64,000 bases of DNA from positions 6,226,088 to 6,290,087 of the forward strand of contig OZ025883.1 of assembly GCA_964019415.1 (NCBI GenBank), read 5' to 3'. Position 1 is the first letter of the stretch. Every line of letters starts with the position of its first letter. The notes beneath the pieces were generated by a model. It saw only the letters and a program-made list of their open reading frames with translations. It made no database searches and was not told the DNA's origin. A program made the translations under genes and the position numbers. This stretch comes from Ianthella basta. Lineage: Eukaryota > Porifera > Demospongiae > Verongiida > Ianthellidae. Below are positions 21,701-34,034 of the stretch, one piece after another.

Positions 21701-22349
21701 ATGTCTTCGTGTAAACAGCAAAACGATCGGGTTTTTGGGGTGTAGCTTCTACTGTGACATGTCACACCCGAGACAGCATCCAACATCAGCTGAAACCACA
21801 AAGTAAGCTCATCTCTTCAACTCCAAGCATTTTGTGTACTAACCTCATCACCAAATTAACGGTTTGGTGTCACAGCGCAAGCGATTGATTCCTGTTACTC
21901 CTATCGTTTTAGCATTTAAATAACCCACTGGGTTGGCGGCAAGCTGTTTTGCGTAGTCCTCAAATATTGGCATTTTACGAATTCAGTGAAACTTCAGATG
22001 TAATTAATGCAAGGATGAAATGAACAGAGATCTGGGTTTCTAATCCTGCCAATAATCTTTCTCTGCCTAGTCCCTGCAGCTAGAAAAGCGGCTAACAAAA
22101 GGTGTAGTATCTAAGTGAGACATGTTCCGCCACTTCAGGTTTAGACATGTCACATGTACCTGTAAAGGGACGAAATTTCTTAATGAGTAGCTTTTTATCT
22201 TAAATCTTACCTGACAGCGTACATGGCAGTGTGGTGCCTTGTGCATATTTGTTAATGGACTATGAGTTTTGACAGATGAAACTACTTATTACATTAATGC
22301 AGTATCCCATTCTGTTGTGGGTGTTGATGGAGGGGGGGAGGTAGCAGAG
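21701..22349. other. Spacer, no supported gene
   Basis: There is no coding signal. 22,205-22,350 resembles 25,430-25,560 (ACATGGCAGT.TGGTGCCT, TTGATGGAGGGGGG) and forms the left flank of duplication unit B. Confidence 0.45.
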
Positions 22350-22823
22350 GTGACGGGGTTGTAGACATGGGCTTCAGGGTATGGGCAGGGCCTCCGTCGT
22401 GATCGATGACATTTTGCACGAAGTGCCAGTTTTAACACGATTGCCAAGCATTGGTCCAATCCCCCCAACGCACACACCGTGTAATATACATCCCTGGTAT
22501 ATTATATGTATTCCCATATCCATGAATCATGTGTATCATTTGTGTTACTATGTGTTATTCCACAGTATTGTATTGTTTGTATGTGTGTGTATTTCTATGT
22601 ACATACTGTATGAACATACATGCACAACTTCAGCCTATTGCACTCATTACTTCACACCAGCTAATAATTTTCACACAAGTTAGTTATTACAAGTGGAATT
22701 GAGTTAATCAGTACAAAGCCTACACTGTATCTAAATGCTATTCACACAATGAAGTTATGGTTCACTCTTGTATCCAATCCTGTGTCTGTATCCAGAGACT
22801 AACCAATCTTGTGTATCCAAGGA

Positions 22824-23473
22824 CTAACCCCACCCACGGCGACGTACATGACGGATAACCCTACGTACATGAGGGGCAGCCTTGCGTACATGACTGACAG
22901 CACTACATACGTGACGGACAATCCCGGGAATCGTGCGAATAAAACGCCACTGAAGTTTGACCAATTTGTCTTTGTCCATTTGCTGATTTTTCTCCGGAAA
23001 ATTGGCTTGTATGCGTTCACCGCTTTCTTCTTGGCTGTGCGTCTCCTCATGCTCTATATCATTGCTGTCGGCCTGTTTTCCTTGGTCTTCCTCTCTCTCG
23101 CTGTCCTCCAATTCTTGGAGAAGGGCATCCAGATCATCTTCATAGTCGCCATCTACATCATCTGTGGCACGAGAGAAAAGGATCGAGGCATGAACCTCTT
23201 ACATGTAGTAGCTCCAGTACTTGGTTGTATACACATGTATAGTGTCCTCATGGTGCAGAGAGATCTGCTGAGACTACATGTCAGTGCTATTCCCTGTAGT
23301 ACTGAAACGAGCAGACTGAAGAATGGTTGTAGTCTTTGAAGTGTGTTTTGGTCCTCACCTTCGATACTGTTCTCATCAGCCCATTCTGGTTGCTGTCCTT
23401 CATTCTGCACTGAGCTCATGGAACCGAGCAAAATGCTGCCAAAGATGGCTGCAAGCAGGAATGCGGCCTTCAT
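22824..23473 (-). CDS. Secreted cationic heptad-repeat peptide precursor 2 (putative antimicrobial peptide)
   Basis: Two exons on minus, 23,473-23,359 and 23,161-22,824, have the same splice sites and phases as gene 1 and give 150 aa. The signal peptide is MKAAFLLAAIFGSILLGSM. The acidic propiece is almost unchanged from gene 1 (three substitutions over about 70 residues). The tail begins FIRTIPGIVRHVCSAVSHV and ends VIRHVRRRGWG. Compared with gene 1 it lost four residues before the heptads, gained one Cys, replaced several Arg by Ser or Gly, and changed the EKKR processing site to EKNQ. All reading frames and splice sites are open, so it looks functional. Role is inferred as for gene 1; the altered charge and lost basic site suggest a different activity or processing. 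Confidence 0.8.
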
Positions 23474-23549
23474 CCTGCTGCCAGAGAACTTGTTCCACCT
23501 TCGCTGGATGACCAGTTAACCTTGCTGCTGTTTGCTGTGTTGCAGTTGC

Positions 23550-23559
23550 TTTATTTATA
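23550..23559 (-). promoter_or_regulatory. TATA box of peptide gene 2
   Basis: TATAAATAAA on minus, same distance from the ATG as in gene 1, within the conserved block GCAGTTGCTTTATTTATA. Confidence 0.65.
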
Positions 23560-23699
23560 GTATACTTTCTATTGTCCTCCTACCGACTATTTAATTCATA
23601 TTACAAAATTGTAGGAAATAGCACTGACCACTGCAGTACCTTGTGTATATACCAGTAGTGAGAGATCTCTCACCATAGCATTGAGCAGCTATTCATACG

Positions 23700-23890
23700 T
23701 ACACTAGTCCCCCTTTTGAGAGCCTCCCTGGTGAAGGACCACCCCTTATATAAGACCCTGCCTCTTTACTAGTCACGGATGCATACAGTGCACATGTACC
23801 AGACACTTCCTTTGAGAGACCACCCCTTTTGAAAGACCTTCGTAGACTGGTCTCTCAGGGTGGTCTTTAAAAAGGGGACTACTGTACTAT
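23700..23890. mobile_element. MITE-like palindrome
   Basis: The left end GTACACTAGTCCCCCTTTTG mirrors the right end, whose reverse complement starts GTACAGTAGTCCCCTTTTTA. Inner blocks (GACCACCCC, GAGAGACCA) are also inverted. There is no ORF inside. It fits a non-autonomous DNA transposon. Confidence 0.65.
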
Positions 23891-26635
23891 AATATGAATG
23901 CATTAGTCGTTCAGCTGACAAGCACCCTCAAGCTCAAAATGTCCTGATTTTGTTCCCTTCTCACGTGATTTGTCTGAACAAGGCTTCCTCATTCATCCAT
24001 GATGCAGCAATAAGCCTCTACAGTAATGTACTATTTACCATTAATATTTTAACTATTACACCACCACCACATAGTGCAGGTTACAGTACAACCACCACAA
24101 GTGACAGTAGTGGGATTGCGCTAGTTGGTAAGAGAAAACAACCACTGTACAGAGGTTGTTGAGGATGTGTCAGAGTAAATGCACTATTTACTCTACTGGC
24201 ACCTGTGGTCTATGGATGTAGATGTTCATAGAATATTTATACAGTATGAAGCAAAAAGCTTATGCAAGTGCTCTACGTAGCTCCTGCAAGATACAGCTCG
24301 TGCAAAATACAATAAAAATTGACCGACCAATTTACGAATAGATGGAGACATGCCAATCGTTGGATTCCCATCTAGGATAGCATTTTCAGCCAGAAACTTC
24401 CTCCAGGACAACTGTAACATTTACATCCTTGTTTGGAATGTTGCCGCTGCAAATGCCAATCAGTAATACACTCAGCAAAGCATTTTGACTGTTTGGTAGG
24501 GGTTGATTCTCTGGTCCTCCCAGAGGCTTGAAACTAACATCTGTGTATGAATCTTTGACATGTCTTCCAAGCCATCAGGAATGATGCACCCACAGCTACT
24601 AATTAAAGCATTGAACAGTGCATTGGGTTTTCCCACTACTTCAATGGCTTCGTAAGCTGCAATATATATCTCTGTATCACAGTAACAAGTGCAATGGTAT
24701 ACATACCATAATTATCACACATACTGTATAATTGAAATGTTTGTTCTTTGTTTTAATGCTTGTTTGACTGCAATCTGACTGAGCAAGTAGGAGGTAAGTA
24801 CAAGCAAATCTGCAAAGGTAATAATTGGCCACGAACAAGCCACATTCTATTCTTAATGGACAATCCCACATGCATCATTCTGTTCAAACTTCACATGTGC
24901 AGTATCAAGCTCTATGTCCTGTTTGTCTTGTATGCCTTAGTCTTTGCATGTAAACCTTTTATTATGATATTAGTTAATGAATTAATTTAATATAATTTAT
25001 ATTATGTTTACATATGTTTTTGCTCTATATTGAAGAGTGCAGTATAATGCTGTATGTATGTATGGCCCAAAAATTGGCACCGTCTCATTAGAAACCCATA
25101 GGAGCCAAATTCCCTAGGAATCATCATTCTTTCTTGTGCACACATAACTAGCTAATGGCTAATGGCTAATAGCTAATGGAAATAGTACAGCACATACTGT
25201 ACTTCAAGTCCATTTCCGAAGGTCAAGGCCTCAAAAGTTGAAATGGCATTAGTGCATGCATATGGAAGACAATACCATTCAGACGTTCAAAGTCTTTTCC
25301 TATGCTAATCAATAGGCACCATGTACATCATTGGGAAACTATTGCTGTACATTGGCGCAAATTGCTCAAAGGTAATTAGTGAAAGGCAAAGTTAATTATT
25401 TATTGAATAGTTTTTATGCACACCGCGTTGTTCTGGACAGCATACATGGCAGTTTGGTGCCTCGTTCATTCTTAGACTTGTACAGCTATTCACTGCATAT
25501 ATGCCCTGTCCTATTCTGTTGTGTGTGTTGATGGAGGGGGGAGGAGGGTGCAGAGGTTGCAGGGTTGTAAACATGGACCTTAGTCCTGAAGACATATAGC
25601 TATTGCCGAAATTGCAAGACTATTCTCTAGACATCTCTTTCTTGTACACTGGTAAGTGCTTTCACAAGTGGTGTTGAAGTTGTTGGAGTGCCTTCCTGTT
25701 TCCATCCTTAGATATGATTGAACCTTTGACCATAACTTTAGTGAGCAATGAACAATTATGACAATTTCAATGTGAACTGAGAGAACAAAGACTGTTGTGC
25801 TCATCAGCTGTGCTGCAATTTGATAGGACTGATTGTTTCTGAGTAACCAACAGACGTCTAACAGCAATTTTCAATGACTTGGCAGCTGCAAAGATTCTGG
25901 ATTCAGAATATACGTAATTGACCATTTCAAACTGCACTTGCCATATATTGCCTTGTAAACACATATTCATACTGAAGTACAGTTGAGTTCATGCGTTATC
26001 GTGTCAGTCAGTGTGTAAACCAGATAGACTCCGATCCCTTGGCCAACATTCACATAGCCCACAAAGTCATTGCCCTTTAGCAAACATGTGGGCGACAAAA
26101 TCTTTTATCTGTTGTTGAGGGCATTAATATTATCAGTTCTGTCTAATTAAGGATTTGGGAATGAGTCTTATAATTGGTATTAGGTCTTAGTTCAGGTGGA
26201 GGCTATTCATTAGAACACATGTCAGTGTAGTCTCCTATTCAAGTGTTGCATGTCCTCAAGTGTGTGTGTAGGTGTGTGCATGGTGAGCTCCTGTGTGGTC
26301 TGTCATGTGACAGGACACTGCTATAACCCCATACATGGCAATGACCACGAATTAGTGTGACAGAAGTGCAGGGGGCTAGTAAATACTAGGGCATCATAAG
26401 ATGCAAATAGCCTTGCTAAGAGTAATACCAGATAGCTTGCAGGAAGTGAAGCAAAGTTTGTGTGCACTCTGGGTGATATGGCTAGCTGCATATATACCCT
26501 CTGTGCATGCCTTGACGAATTTGCCTGGCTAGTCGAAGGACATAGAAAGCCAGTTTGTATAATGCTGTAAACCCATGAAGGGCTGCGCATATCCCACATG
26601 ATTGGTGTACAGGGCCTGGGCCACACTGTGCCAAT
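23891..26635. other. Gene-poor region with fragments of the duplicated blocks
   Basis: Besides blocks paralogous to 18.66, 19.13, 19.44 and 22.2 kb (at 24,045, 25,262, 24,320 and 25,430), no gene is supported. A third left boundary of the peptide-gene duplication stops at about 25,580 without any peptide exon, so this copy is truncated. Confidence 0.5.
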
Positions 26636-27405
26636 GACATCATAAAATGTCAGAAGCTTGCCAGCCGTCTGTAGCTCAGAACAGTAATAAGCAACAAAAG
26701 TGAAGAGCCAGACTCAGTGTATATACAGCGAAAAGTGGCCATTCAGAGCAGATCTGTGGCCACTACTGGCGGCAACCTACTTCCTGTTCACAAGGCACCC
26801 ATGTGACTCTTGCTTAAGCAAGGTGTCCCAAACTGGCATCAAGATTACTTGCCTCACTTTACAGTTCGTCAATTATCATAACAGCACACCTTGCACAAGG
26901 GCACAATCAACATACCCACGTGCACCTTGCACTTGTGGACTTTTCCAAGTAGCACTAGCACAAACATTGCACGCACATACTGCAACTTGTACCGTGGGTG
27001 GTGGCGACGCCATTGGGTGGCCACAGGGAATATATAATCGGAAAAAGCATCAACATGTTGTTCCATTTTCCCTCTGTGCAAGCACTTTGAGATGAACTAT
27101 ACAGAACACACTAATTATGTGACTGCCAAGATCTTCTGAATGGTGAATTGCGCAGCTAGTTATAATTTTCCATTAATCGTGCCTTTGCCATTGCCAATTA
27201 GCAACAATTAACGACAGTAAGGCTGTCGGAATTCACTTGAACCCATTTTCCAACAAGTGACGTCTCTATTCATATCTATTCATACTGCTTGAATGTCAAT
27301 GCAGTGTGTGGCACCCGCCATTTTATGTGCCATACATCTTAATGAGTATTTCTATTTCCCGCTGACAAAATGGCTGCTGCTCACGAATAGCATGACTACC
27401 ATGTA

Positions 27406-27762
27406 AGCTCTAATTTCTGCAGGGCAAAAATTTTGTGAATTGCCATTTGGAAGAGTAATTTGTGATTATATTTCTGCAAATGGTCACCTGGTTATTTATA
27501 TTGGTGACATATGCAATATGTATTAGTTATGACACCTCCTTGAGGGATGTCGCTGATTTATAGGCACGCGGCCCAAGGGCGTGAAGCACCTGAAGGGGGA
27601 GTGCTTATAAATCAGTGACATCCCTCAAGGAGGTGTTATAACTAATACATATTGCATATGTCACCAATATACATAACCAGGTGACCAATTGCAAAAATAA
27701 AATCACAAATTACCCTTCCAAATGACAATTCACAAAATTTTCGCCCTGCAAATTTTTGTCAT
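27406..27762. mobile_element. Palindrome 1 of the array (~175-bp arms)
   Basis: The left arm runs from GCAGGGCAAAAATTTTGTGA to ACACCTCCTTGAGGGATGTC and GATTTATA. The right arm is its near-perfect reverse complement up to TCACAAAATTTTCGCCCTGC. The centre, about 40 bp, contains GCCCAAGGGCGTGAAGCACC. This is foldback or MITE architecture. Confidence 0.8.
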
Positions 27763-28814
27763 GCAAATGACATCATTAAACGTCAGAAGCTTGCCAGCCA
27801 TCTGTGGCTCAGAACAGTAATAAGCGAAGAAAGTGAAGAGCCAGACTCAGTGTATATACAGTGGAAAGTGGCCATTCAGAGCAGATCTGTGGCCACTACT
27901 GGCGGCAACCTACTTTCTGTTCACAAGGCACCCATGTGACTCTTGCTTAAGCAAGGTGTCCCAAACTGGCATCAAGATTACTTGCCTCACTTTACAGTTC
28001 GTCGATTATCATAACAGCACACCTTGCACAAGGGCACAATCAACATACCCACGTGCAAGTTGCATGTTGTTGTTGCAGCCCACATCAACTTGCACTGATT
28101 GATGCTGACGCTCAGTCCCCCTGACCTTCAATGTAACTTGCATGTCTTTCATTCCATCAACTAGCGCAACCATTCTACTTGTGCCTGTACATGTAGTGGC
28201 TACCCTCTGCACCTTGCTCTTGTGGTCTTTTCCAAGTAGCACTAGCACAAACATTGCACGCACATACTGTAACTTGTACCGTGGGTGGTGGTGACGCCAT
28301 TGGGTGGCCACAGGGAATATATAATCGGAAAAAGCATCAACATGTTGTTCCACTTTCCCTCTGTGCAAGCACTTTGAGATGAACTATACAGAACACACTA
28401 ATTATGTGACTGCCAAGATCTTCTGAATGGTGAATTGTGCGGCTAGTTATAATTTTTCCGTAAACATGCCTTTCCCATTGCCAATTAGCAACAATGAACG
28501 ACAGTAAGGCTGTCGGAATTCACATTAACCCATTTTCCAACAAGCGACGTCTCTATTCATATCTATTCATAACTGCTTGAATGTCAATGCAGTGTGTGGC
28601 ACCTGTCATTTTATGTGCCATACATCTTAATGCGTATTTCTATTTCCTGCTGACAAAATGGCTGCTGCTCACGAATAGCATGACTACCATGTAAGCTCTA
28701 ATTTTTGCAGGGCGAAAATTTTGTGAATAGCCGTTTGGAAGAGTAATTTGTGATTTTATTTTAGCAAATTGTCACCTGGTTATTTATATTGGTGACATAT
28801 GCAATATGTAATAG

Positions 28815-28925
28815 TTAAATGCCGCCCAAGAGGTGTCTGCGGAATTCAGAGCACGAAGATCGTGGGTGCGAAGCGCCCAAGTGCTGAGTGGTCTAAACCT
28901 TCGCAGACACTGATTGGTCGTCATT
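28815..28925. mobile_element. MITE-like hairpin (family also at 59.53 kb)
   Basis: Inverted ends GTGTCTGCGGA and TTCGCAGACAC enclose a GAAGCGCCCAAGTGCTGAG-type loop, followed by TTTAAGTAATATAGATCC. A diverged copy with the same ends and following TTTAAGTGATATAGATCC lies at 59,525-59,640. Confidence 0.65.
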
Positions 28926-29374
28926 TAAGTAATATAGATCCAAAACTGTTCACTAATCCAATAAAAATTCTCTCCACTAGCTCCTCTTGACGACGCCCGC
29001 ATCATTGGCAACAGATGACGATGTGGAAGCTCAATAAAAGAACTTTACGGCACCCGCAATCTTTCTCGTTACACTCCTTCACTGCCTGCCCTTACTCCTG
29101 CTTCGTAGGGAGGCCATTCGGCGAGAACTGAAGGAAACACTTGCAGCGACAAGCTCGTATCACAGCAGATACAAAATGGCAGCAATGATGTCATTATACA
29201 CTTCACGCGCACTTTACCTGCCACGTACATGTATGGGATTTATTGTCATGTGCACTCTGCCCGCTACGTACGTCTACGGTATTTATAATCTCGGGCAAAG
29301 CAATTGGAATGCTTCTCTTTAATTTAGAATCATCGTTTATACGCACATTACTACGGCAACAGGATCTATGTATT

Positions 29375-29615
29375 ATTTATAACACCTCCTTGAGGGATGT
29401 CACTGATTTATAAGCATGTGACCCAAGAGCGTGAAGTGCCTGAGGGGGGAGTACTTATAAATCAGCGACATCCCGAAAAGGAGGTGGTATAACTAATACA
29501 TATTGCATATGTCACCAATGTAAATAACCAGGGGACCATTTGCAAAAATATAGTCACCAATTACCCTTCCAAATGACAATTCACAAAATTTCTGCCCTTC
29601 AAATGTTTGTCTTGC
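29375..29615. mobile_element. Palindrome 2 of the array (outer left arm displaced)
   Basis: The core ACACCTCCTTGAGGGATGTC...GACATCCCGAAAAGGAGG is present and the right arm is complete. The outer left arm (28,702-28,812) is separated from it by about 560 bp that include the hairpin at 28,815. Confidence 0.7.
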
Positions 29616-30711
29616 AAATGACATCATAAAACGTCAGAAGCTTGCCAGCCATCTGTGGCTCTGAACAGTAATAGGCGACGAAAGCGAAGAGCCAGCCTCA
29701 GTGTATATACAGTGAAAAGTTGCCATTCAGAGCAGATCTGTGGCCACTACTGGCGGCAACCTACTTCCTGCTCACAAGGCACTCATGTCACTCTTGCTTA
29801 AGCAAGGTGTCCCAAACTGGCATCAAGATTACTTGCCTCACTTTACAGTTCGTCAATTATCATAACAACACACCTTGCACAGGGGCACAATCAACATACC
29901 CACGTGCAAGTTGCATGCTGTTGCGGCATTCCACATCAACTTGCACTGATTGATGCTGACGCTCAGTCCCCCTGACCTACAATGTAACTTGCATGTCTTT
30001 CATTCCATTGACTAGCGCAATCATTCTACTTGTGCCTGTACATGTAGTGGCTACCTTCTGCACCTTGCACTTGTGGACTTTTCCAAGTAGCACTAGCACA
30101 TACATTGCATGCACATACTGCAACTTGTACCGTGGGTGGTGTTGACACCATTGGGTGCCCACATGGAATAATCGGAAAAAGCATCAACATGTTGTTCCAT
30201 TTTCCCTCTGTGCAAGCACTTTGAGATGAACTATACAGAACACACTAATTATGTGACTGCCAAGATCTTCTGAATGGTGAATTGTGTGGCTAGTTATAAT
30301 TTTTCCGTAAACGTGCCATTGCCATTGCCAATTAGCAACAATGAACTACAGTAAGGCTGTCGGAATTCATATGAACCCATTTTCCAACAAGCGACGTCTC
30401 TATTCATATCTATTCATAACTGCTTGAATGTCAATGCAGTGTGTGGCACCGTCATTTTATGTGCCATACATACGCAACGACAAGCTCGTATCAGAGCAGA
30501 TACAAAATGGTAGTGATGACGTCATTATGCACTTCACACGCACTTTACCTGCCACGTACATGTATGGGATTTATTGTCATGCGCAATCTGCCCGCCACGT
30601 ACGTCTACGGTATTTATAATCACGCGCAAAGCAATTGGAATGCTTCTCTCCGATTTAGAATCATCGTTTAGACGCACATTACCACGGCAACGGAATCTAT
30701 GTATTATTTTT

Positions 30712-30895
30712 AACACCTCCTTGAGGGATGTCAGATGTCACTGATTTATAAGCACGCGGCCCAAGGGCGTGAAGTGCCTGAGGGGGGGTGCTTATAAATC
30801 AGTGACATCCCGAAAAGGAGGTGGTATAACTAATATAATCACCAATTATCCTTCCAAATAACAATTCACAAAATTTCTGCCCTGCAAATTTTTGG
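30712..30895. mobile_element. Palindrome 3 of the array (partial)
   Basis: The core stem-loop is intact, with a small local duplication (GATGTCAGATGTCACTG). The outer left arm is missing and the right arm is shortened. Confidence 0.7.
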
Positions 30896-31591
30896 CATGC
30901 AAATGACATCATAAAACGTCAAAAGCTTGCCAGCCATCTGTAGCTCAGAACAGTAATAGGCGATGAAAGTGAAGAGCCAGCCTCAGTGTATATACAGCGA
31001 AAAGTTGCCATTCAGAGCAGATCTGTGGCCACTACTGGCAGCAACCTACTTCCTGTTCACAAGGCACTCATGTGGCTCTTGCTTAAGCAAGGTGTCCCAA
31101 ACTGGCATCAAGATTACTTGCCTCACTTTACAGTTCGTCAATTATCATAACAACACACCTTGCACAAGGGCACAATCAACATACCCACGTGCAAGTTGCA
31201 TGTTGTTCCTGCATCCCACATCAACTTGCACTGATTGATGCTAATGCTCAATCCCCCTGACCTTCAATGTAACTTGCATGTCTTTCATTCCATCAACTAG
31301 CGCAATCATTCTACTTGTGCCTGTACATGTAGTGGCTACCCTCTGCACCTTGCACTTGTGGACTTTTCCAAGTACCACTAGCACATACATTGCATGCACA
31401 TACTGCAACTTGTACCGTGGGTGGTGTTGACGCCATTGGGTGGCCACATGGAATAATCGGAAAAAGCATCAACATGTTGTTCCATTTTCCCTCTGTGCAA
31501 GTACTTTGGGATGAACTATACAGAACACACTAATTATGTGACTGCCAAGATCTACTGAATGGTGAATTGTGTGGCTAGTTATAATTTTTAG

Positions 31592-32485
31592 GGGCTGCCA
31601 CAGGCAGTCCCTATATTGTTTTCAAATTGACATTTTTGTATGGCTTCATGTTACGAATATATATATTATATATATAATACGCGAACCTACTGTTGTACGT
31701 CAATGATTACATTTATATTGAATGTATTGGGCGAAGTATTGGGTATTGGTGATTTTATATTGTCGGCCATTTTATTCGGCCGGAAGTAGACCGTGTGCGA
31801 GGCCAAGGGACTTTGAAAAACGGCTTCTAAACGACGTCTTAGCGAACTTTAGACGTTCTCTTCCGCCTCTGATCCTGGAACAGACTCCTACAGCACTTCT
31901 GGTGGACGGGCTAAGAGACAGCTTCTAGACAGCGCCCAACAGGTCATTGACTTCACCCCGCGCCTTCTTCAATAATGGCCGCGCCCGCCTCGGAGCACTT
32001 AACTCCGCCGCCTGGAACACATGACAGGAGTCATGTAGAAACTGGTGAGCGCCGTGATACGTACACGTTAACATTCTTCAACTGTTTCTAGCATTGAAAA
32101 GTTTAGCTCGCACGGTTGCCCTTCTAAATGCTCTTCAGAACCTGGCCCACGCGTACTGCGCTGTAGCAAACGTACATAGCTTTTGCCATCCCAGACCACT
32201 AGCTACTCTGGCGATTGTGGGTTCCTTGGTACATTATGTTTCTGTGAATATTCACGGTAAATGCATGTGATATAAGCAGTCATGTGTCTGCCTTTGCTTG
32301 AGATTTTTCTGTGCATGTGTGTGTGTGTGTGTGTGTGTGCCTGTCATGTAGCTATGTCTGGTGACTAGTGGTGTATGTGTACTGTCACTGAGGTGTATGA
32401 CACAATGTCATGTGTTACCAATCATGAGTGACAGAGCTGCGACCGAAGGGAGCAAATATTTTGAGTTGCGGCGGCAGCCCCACAA
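31592..32485. mobile_element. 0.9-kb insertion in array copy 4
   Basis: Copy 4 is interrupted between AGTTATAATTTTT and TTCCTTAAAAGTGCC, which are continuous in copy 5. The insert has short inverted ends (GGGGCTGCC at 31,592 and GGCAGCCCC near 32,481), an AT-rich palindrome at about 31,660, a (TG)n at 32,312, and an ATG-containing segment ending in a GTGAGC donor (about 31,975-32,043). The last could be a captured first exon of an unknown gene. The right boundary is uncertain by about 40 bp. Confidence 0.5.
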
Positions 32486-32750
32486 GTTTTTTTTAACTCG
32501 AAATACTTGTTCCTTAAAAGTGCCATTGCCATTGCCAATTAGCAAAATTAACGACAGTAAGGCTGTCGGAATTCACATTAACCCATTTCCCAACAGGCAA
32601 CGTCTCTATTCATATCTATTCATAACTGCTTGAATGTCAATGCAGTGTGTGGCACCCGTCATTTTATGTGCCATCCATCTTAATGTAAATTTCTATTCCT
32701 GCTGACAATATGGCTGCTGCTCACGAATAGCATGACTACCACGTAAGCTC

Positions 32751-33104
32751 TAATTTTTGCAAGGCGAAAATTTAGTGAATTGCCGTTTAGAAGGGTAATT
32801 TGTGATTTTATTTTAGCAAATTGTCACCTGGTTATTTATATTGGTGACATATGCAATGTGTATTAGTTATAACACCTCCTTGAGGGATGTCACTGATTTA
32901 TAAGCACGCGGCCCAAGGGCGTGAAGTGCCTGAGGGGTGGAGTGCTTATAAATCAGCGACATCCCTCAATGAGGTGTTATAACTAATACATATTGCATAT
33001 GTGACCAATATAAATAACCAGGGGACCATTTGCAAAAATATGATCACCAATTACCCTTCCAAATGACAATTCACAAAATGTTTGCCCTGCAAATTTTCGT
33101 CGTG
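32751..33104. mobile_element. Palindrome 4 of the array
   Basis: Both arms are present (GCAAGGCGAAAATTTAGTGA and its complement TCACAAAATGTTTGCCCTGC), with a core loop GGCCCAAGGGCGTGAAGTGC. Confidence 0.8.
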
Positions 33105-34034
33105 CAAATGACATCATAAAACGTCAGAAGCTTGCCAGCCATCTGTAGCTCAGAACAGTAATAGGCGATGAAAGTGAAGAGCCAGCCTCAGTGTATATAC
33201 AGCGAAAAGTTGCCATTCAGAGCAGATCTGTGGCCACTACTGGCGGCAACCTACTTCCTGTTCACAAGGCACTCATGTGGCTCTTGCTTAAGCAAGGTGT
33301 CCCAAACTGGCATCAAGATTACTTGCCTCACTTTACAGTTCGTCAATTATCATAACAACACACCTTGCACAGGGGCACAATCAACATACCCACGTGCAAG
33401 TTGCATGTTGTTCCTACATCCCACATCAACTTGCACTGATTGATGTTGACGCTCAGTCTCCCTGACCTTCAATGTAACTTGCATGTCTTTCATTCCATCA
33501 ACTAGCGCAATCATTCTACTTGTGCCTGTACATGTAGTGGCTACCCTCTGCACCTTGCACTTGTGGTCTTTTCCAAGTAGCACTAGCACATACATTGCAT
33601 GCACATACTGCAACTTGTACCGTGGGTGGTGGTGACGCCATTGGGTGGCCACAGGGAATAATCAGAAAAAGCATCAACATGTTGTTCCATTTTCCCTCTG
33701 TGCAAGCACTTTGAGATGAACTATACAGAATACACTAATTATGTGACTGCCAAGATCTTCTGAATGATGAATTGTGCAGCTAGTTATAATTTTTCCTTAA
33801 AAGTGCCATTGCCATTGCCAATTAGCAAAATTAACGACAGTAAGGATGCCGGAATTCACATTAATCCATTTTCCAACAAGCGACGTCTCTATTCATATCT
33901 CTTCATAACTGCTTGAATGTCAATGCAGTGTGTGGCACCCGTCATTTTATGTGCCGTCCATCTTAATGCGTATTTCTATTTCCCTCTGACAAAATGGCTG
34001 CTGCTCACCAATAGCATGACTACCATGTAAGCTC

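Larger units (their letters stand above)
22350..23660. repeat. Segmental duplication unit B (carries peptide gene 2)
   Basis: The paralogue of 16,780-18,125. Homology runs through the 3' flank, both exons, intron, TATA box and about 100 bp further, then fades. Confidence 0.9.

Noticed and set aside
26700..33652. Conserved ORFs on both strands of the array units
   Set aside because: They are conserved because the copies are recent. Frames are cut differently in different copies and show no domain.
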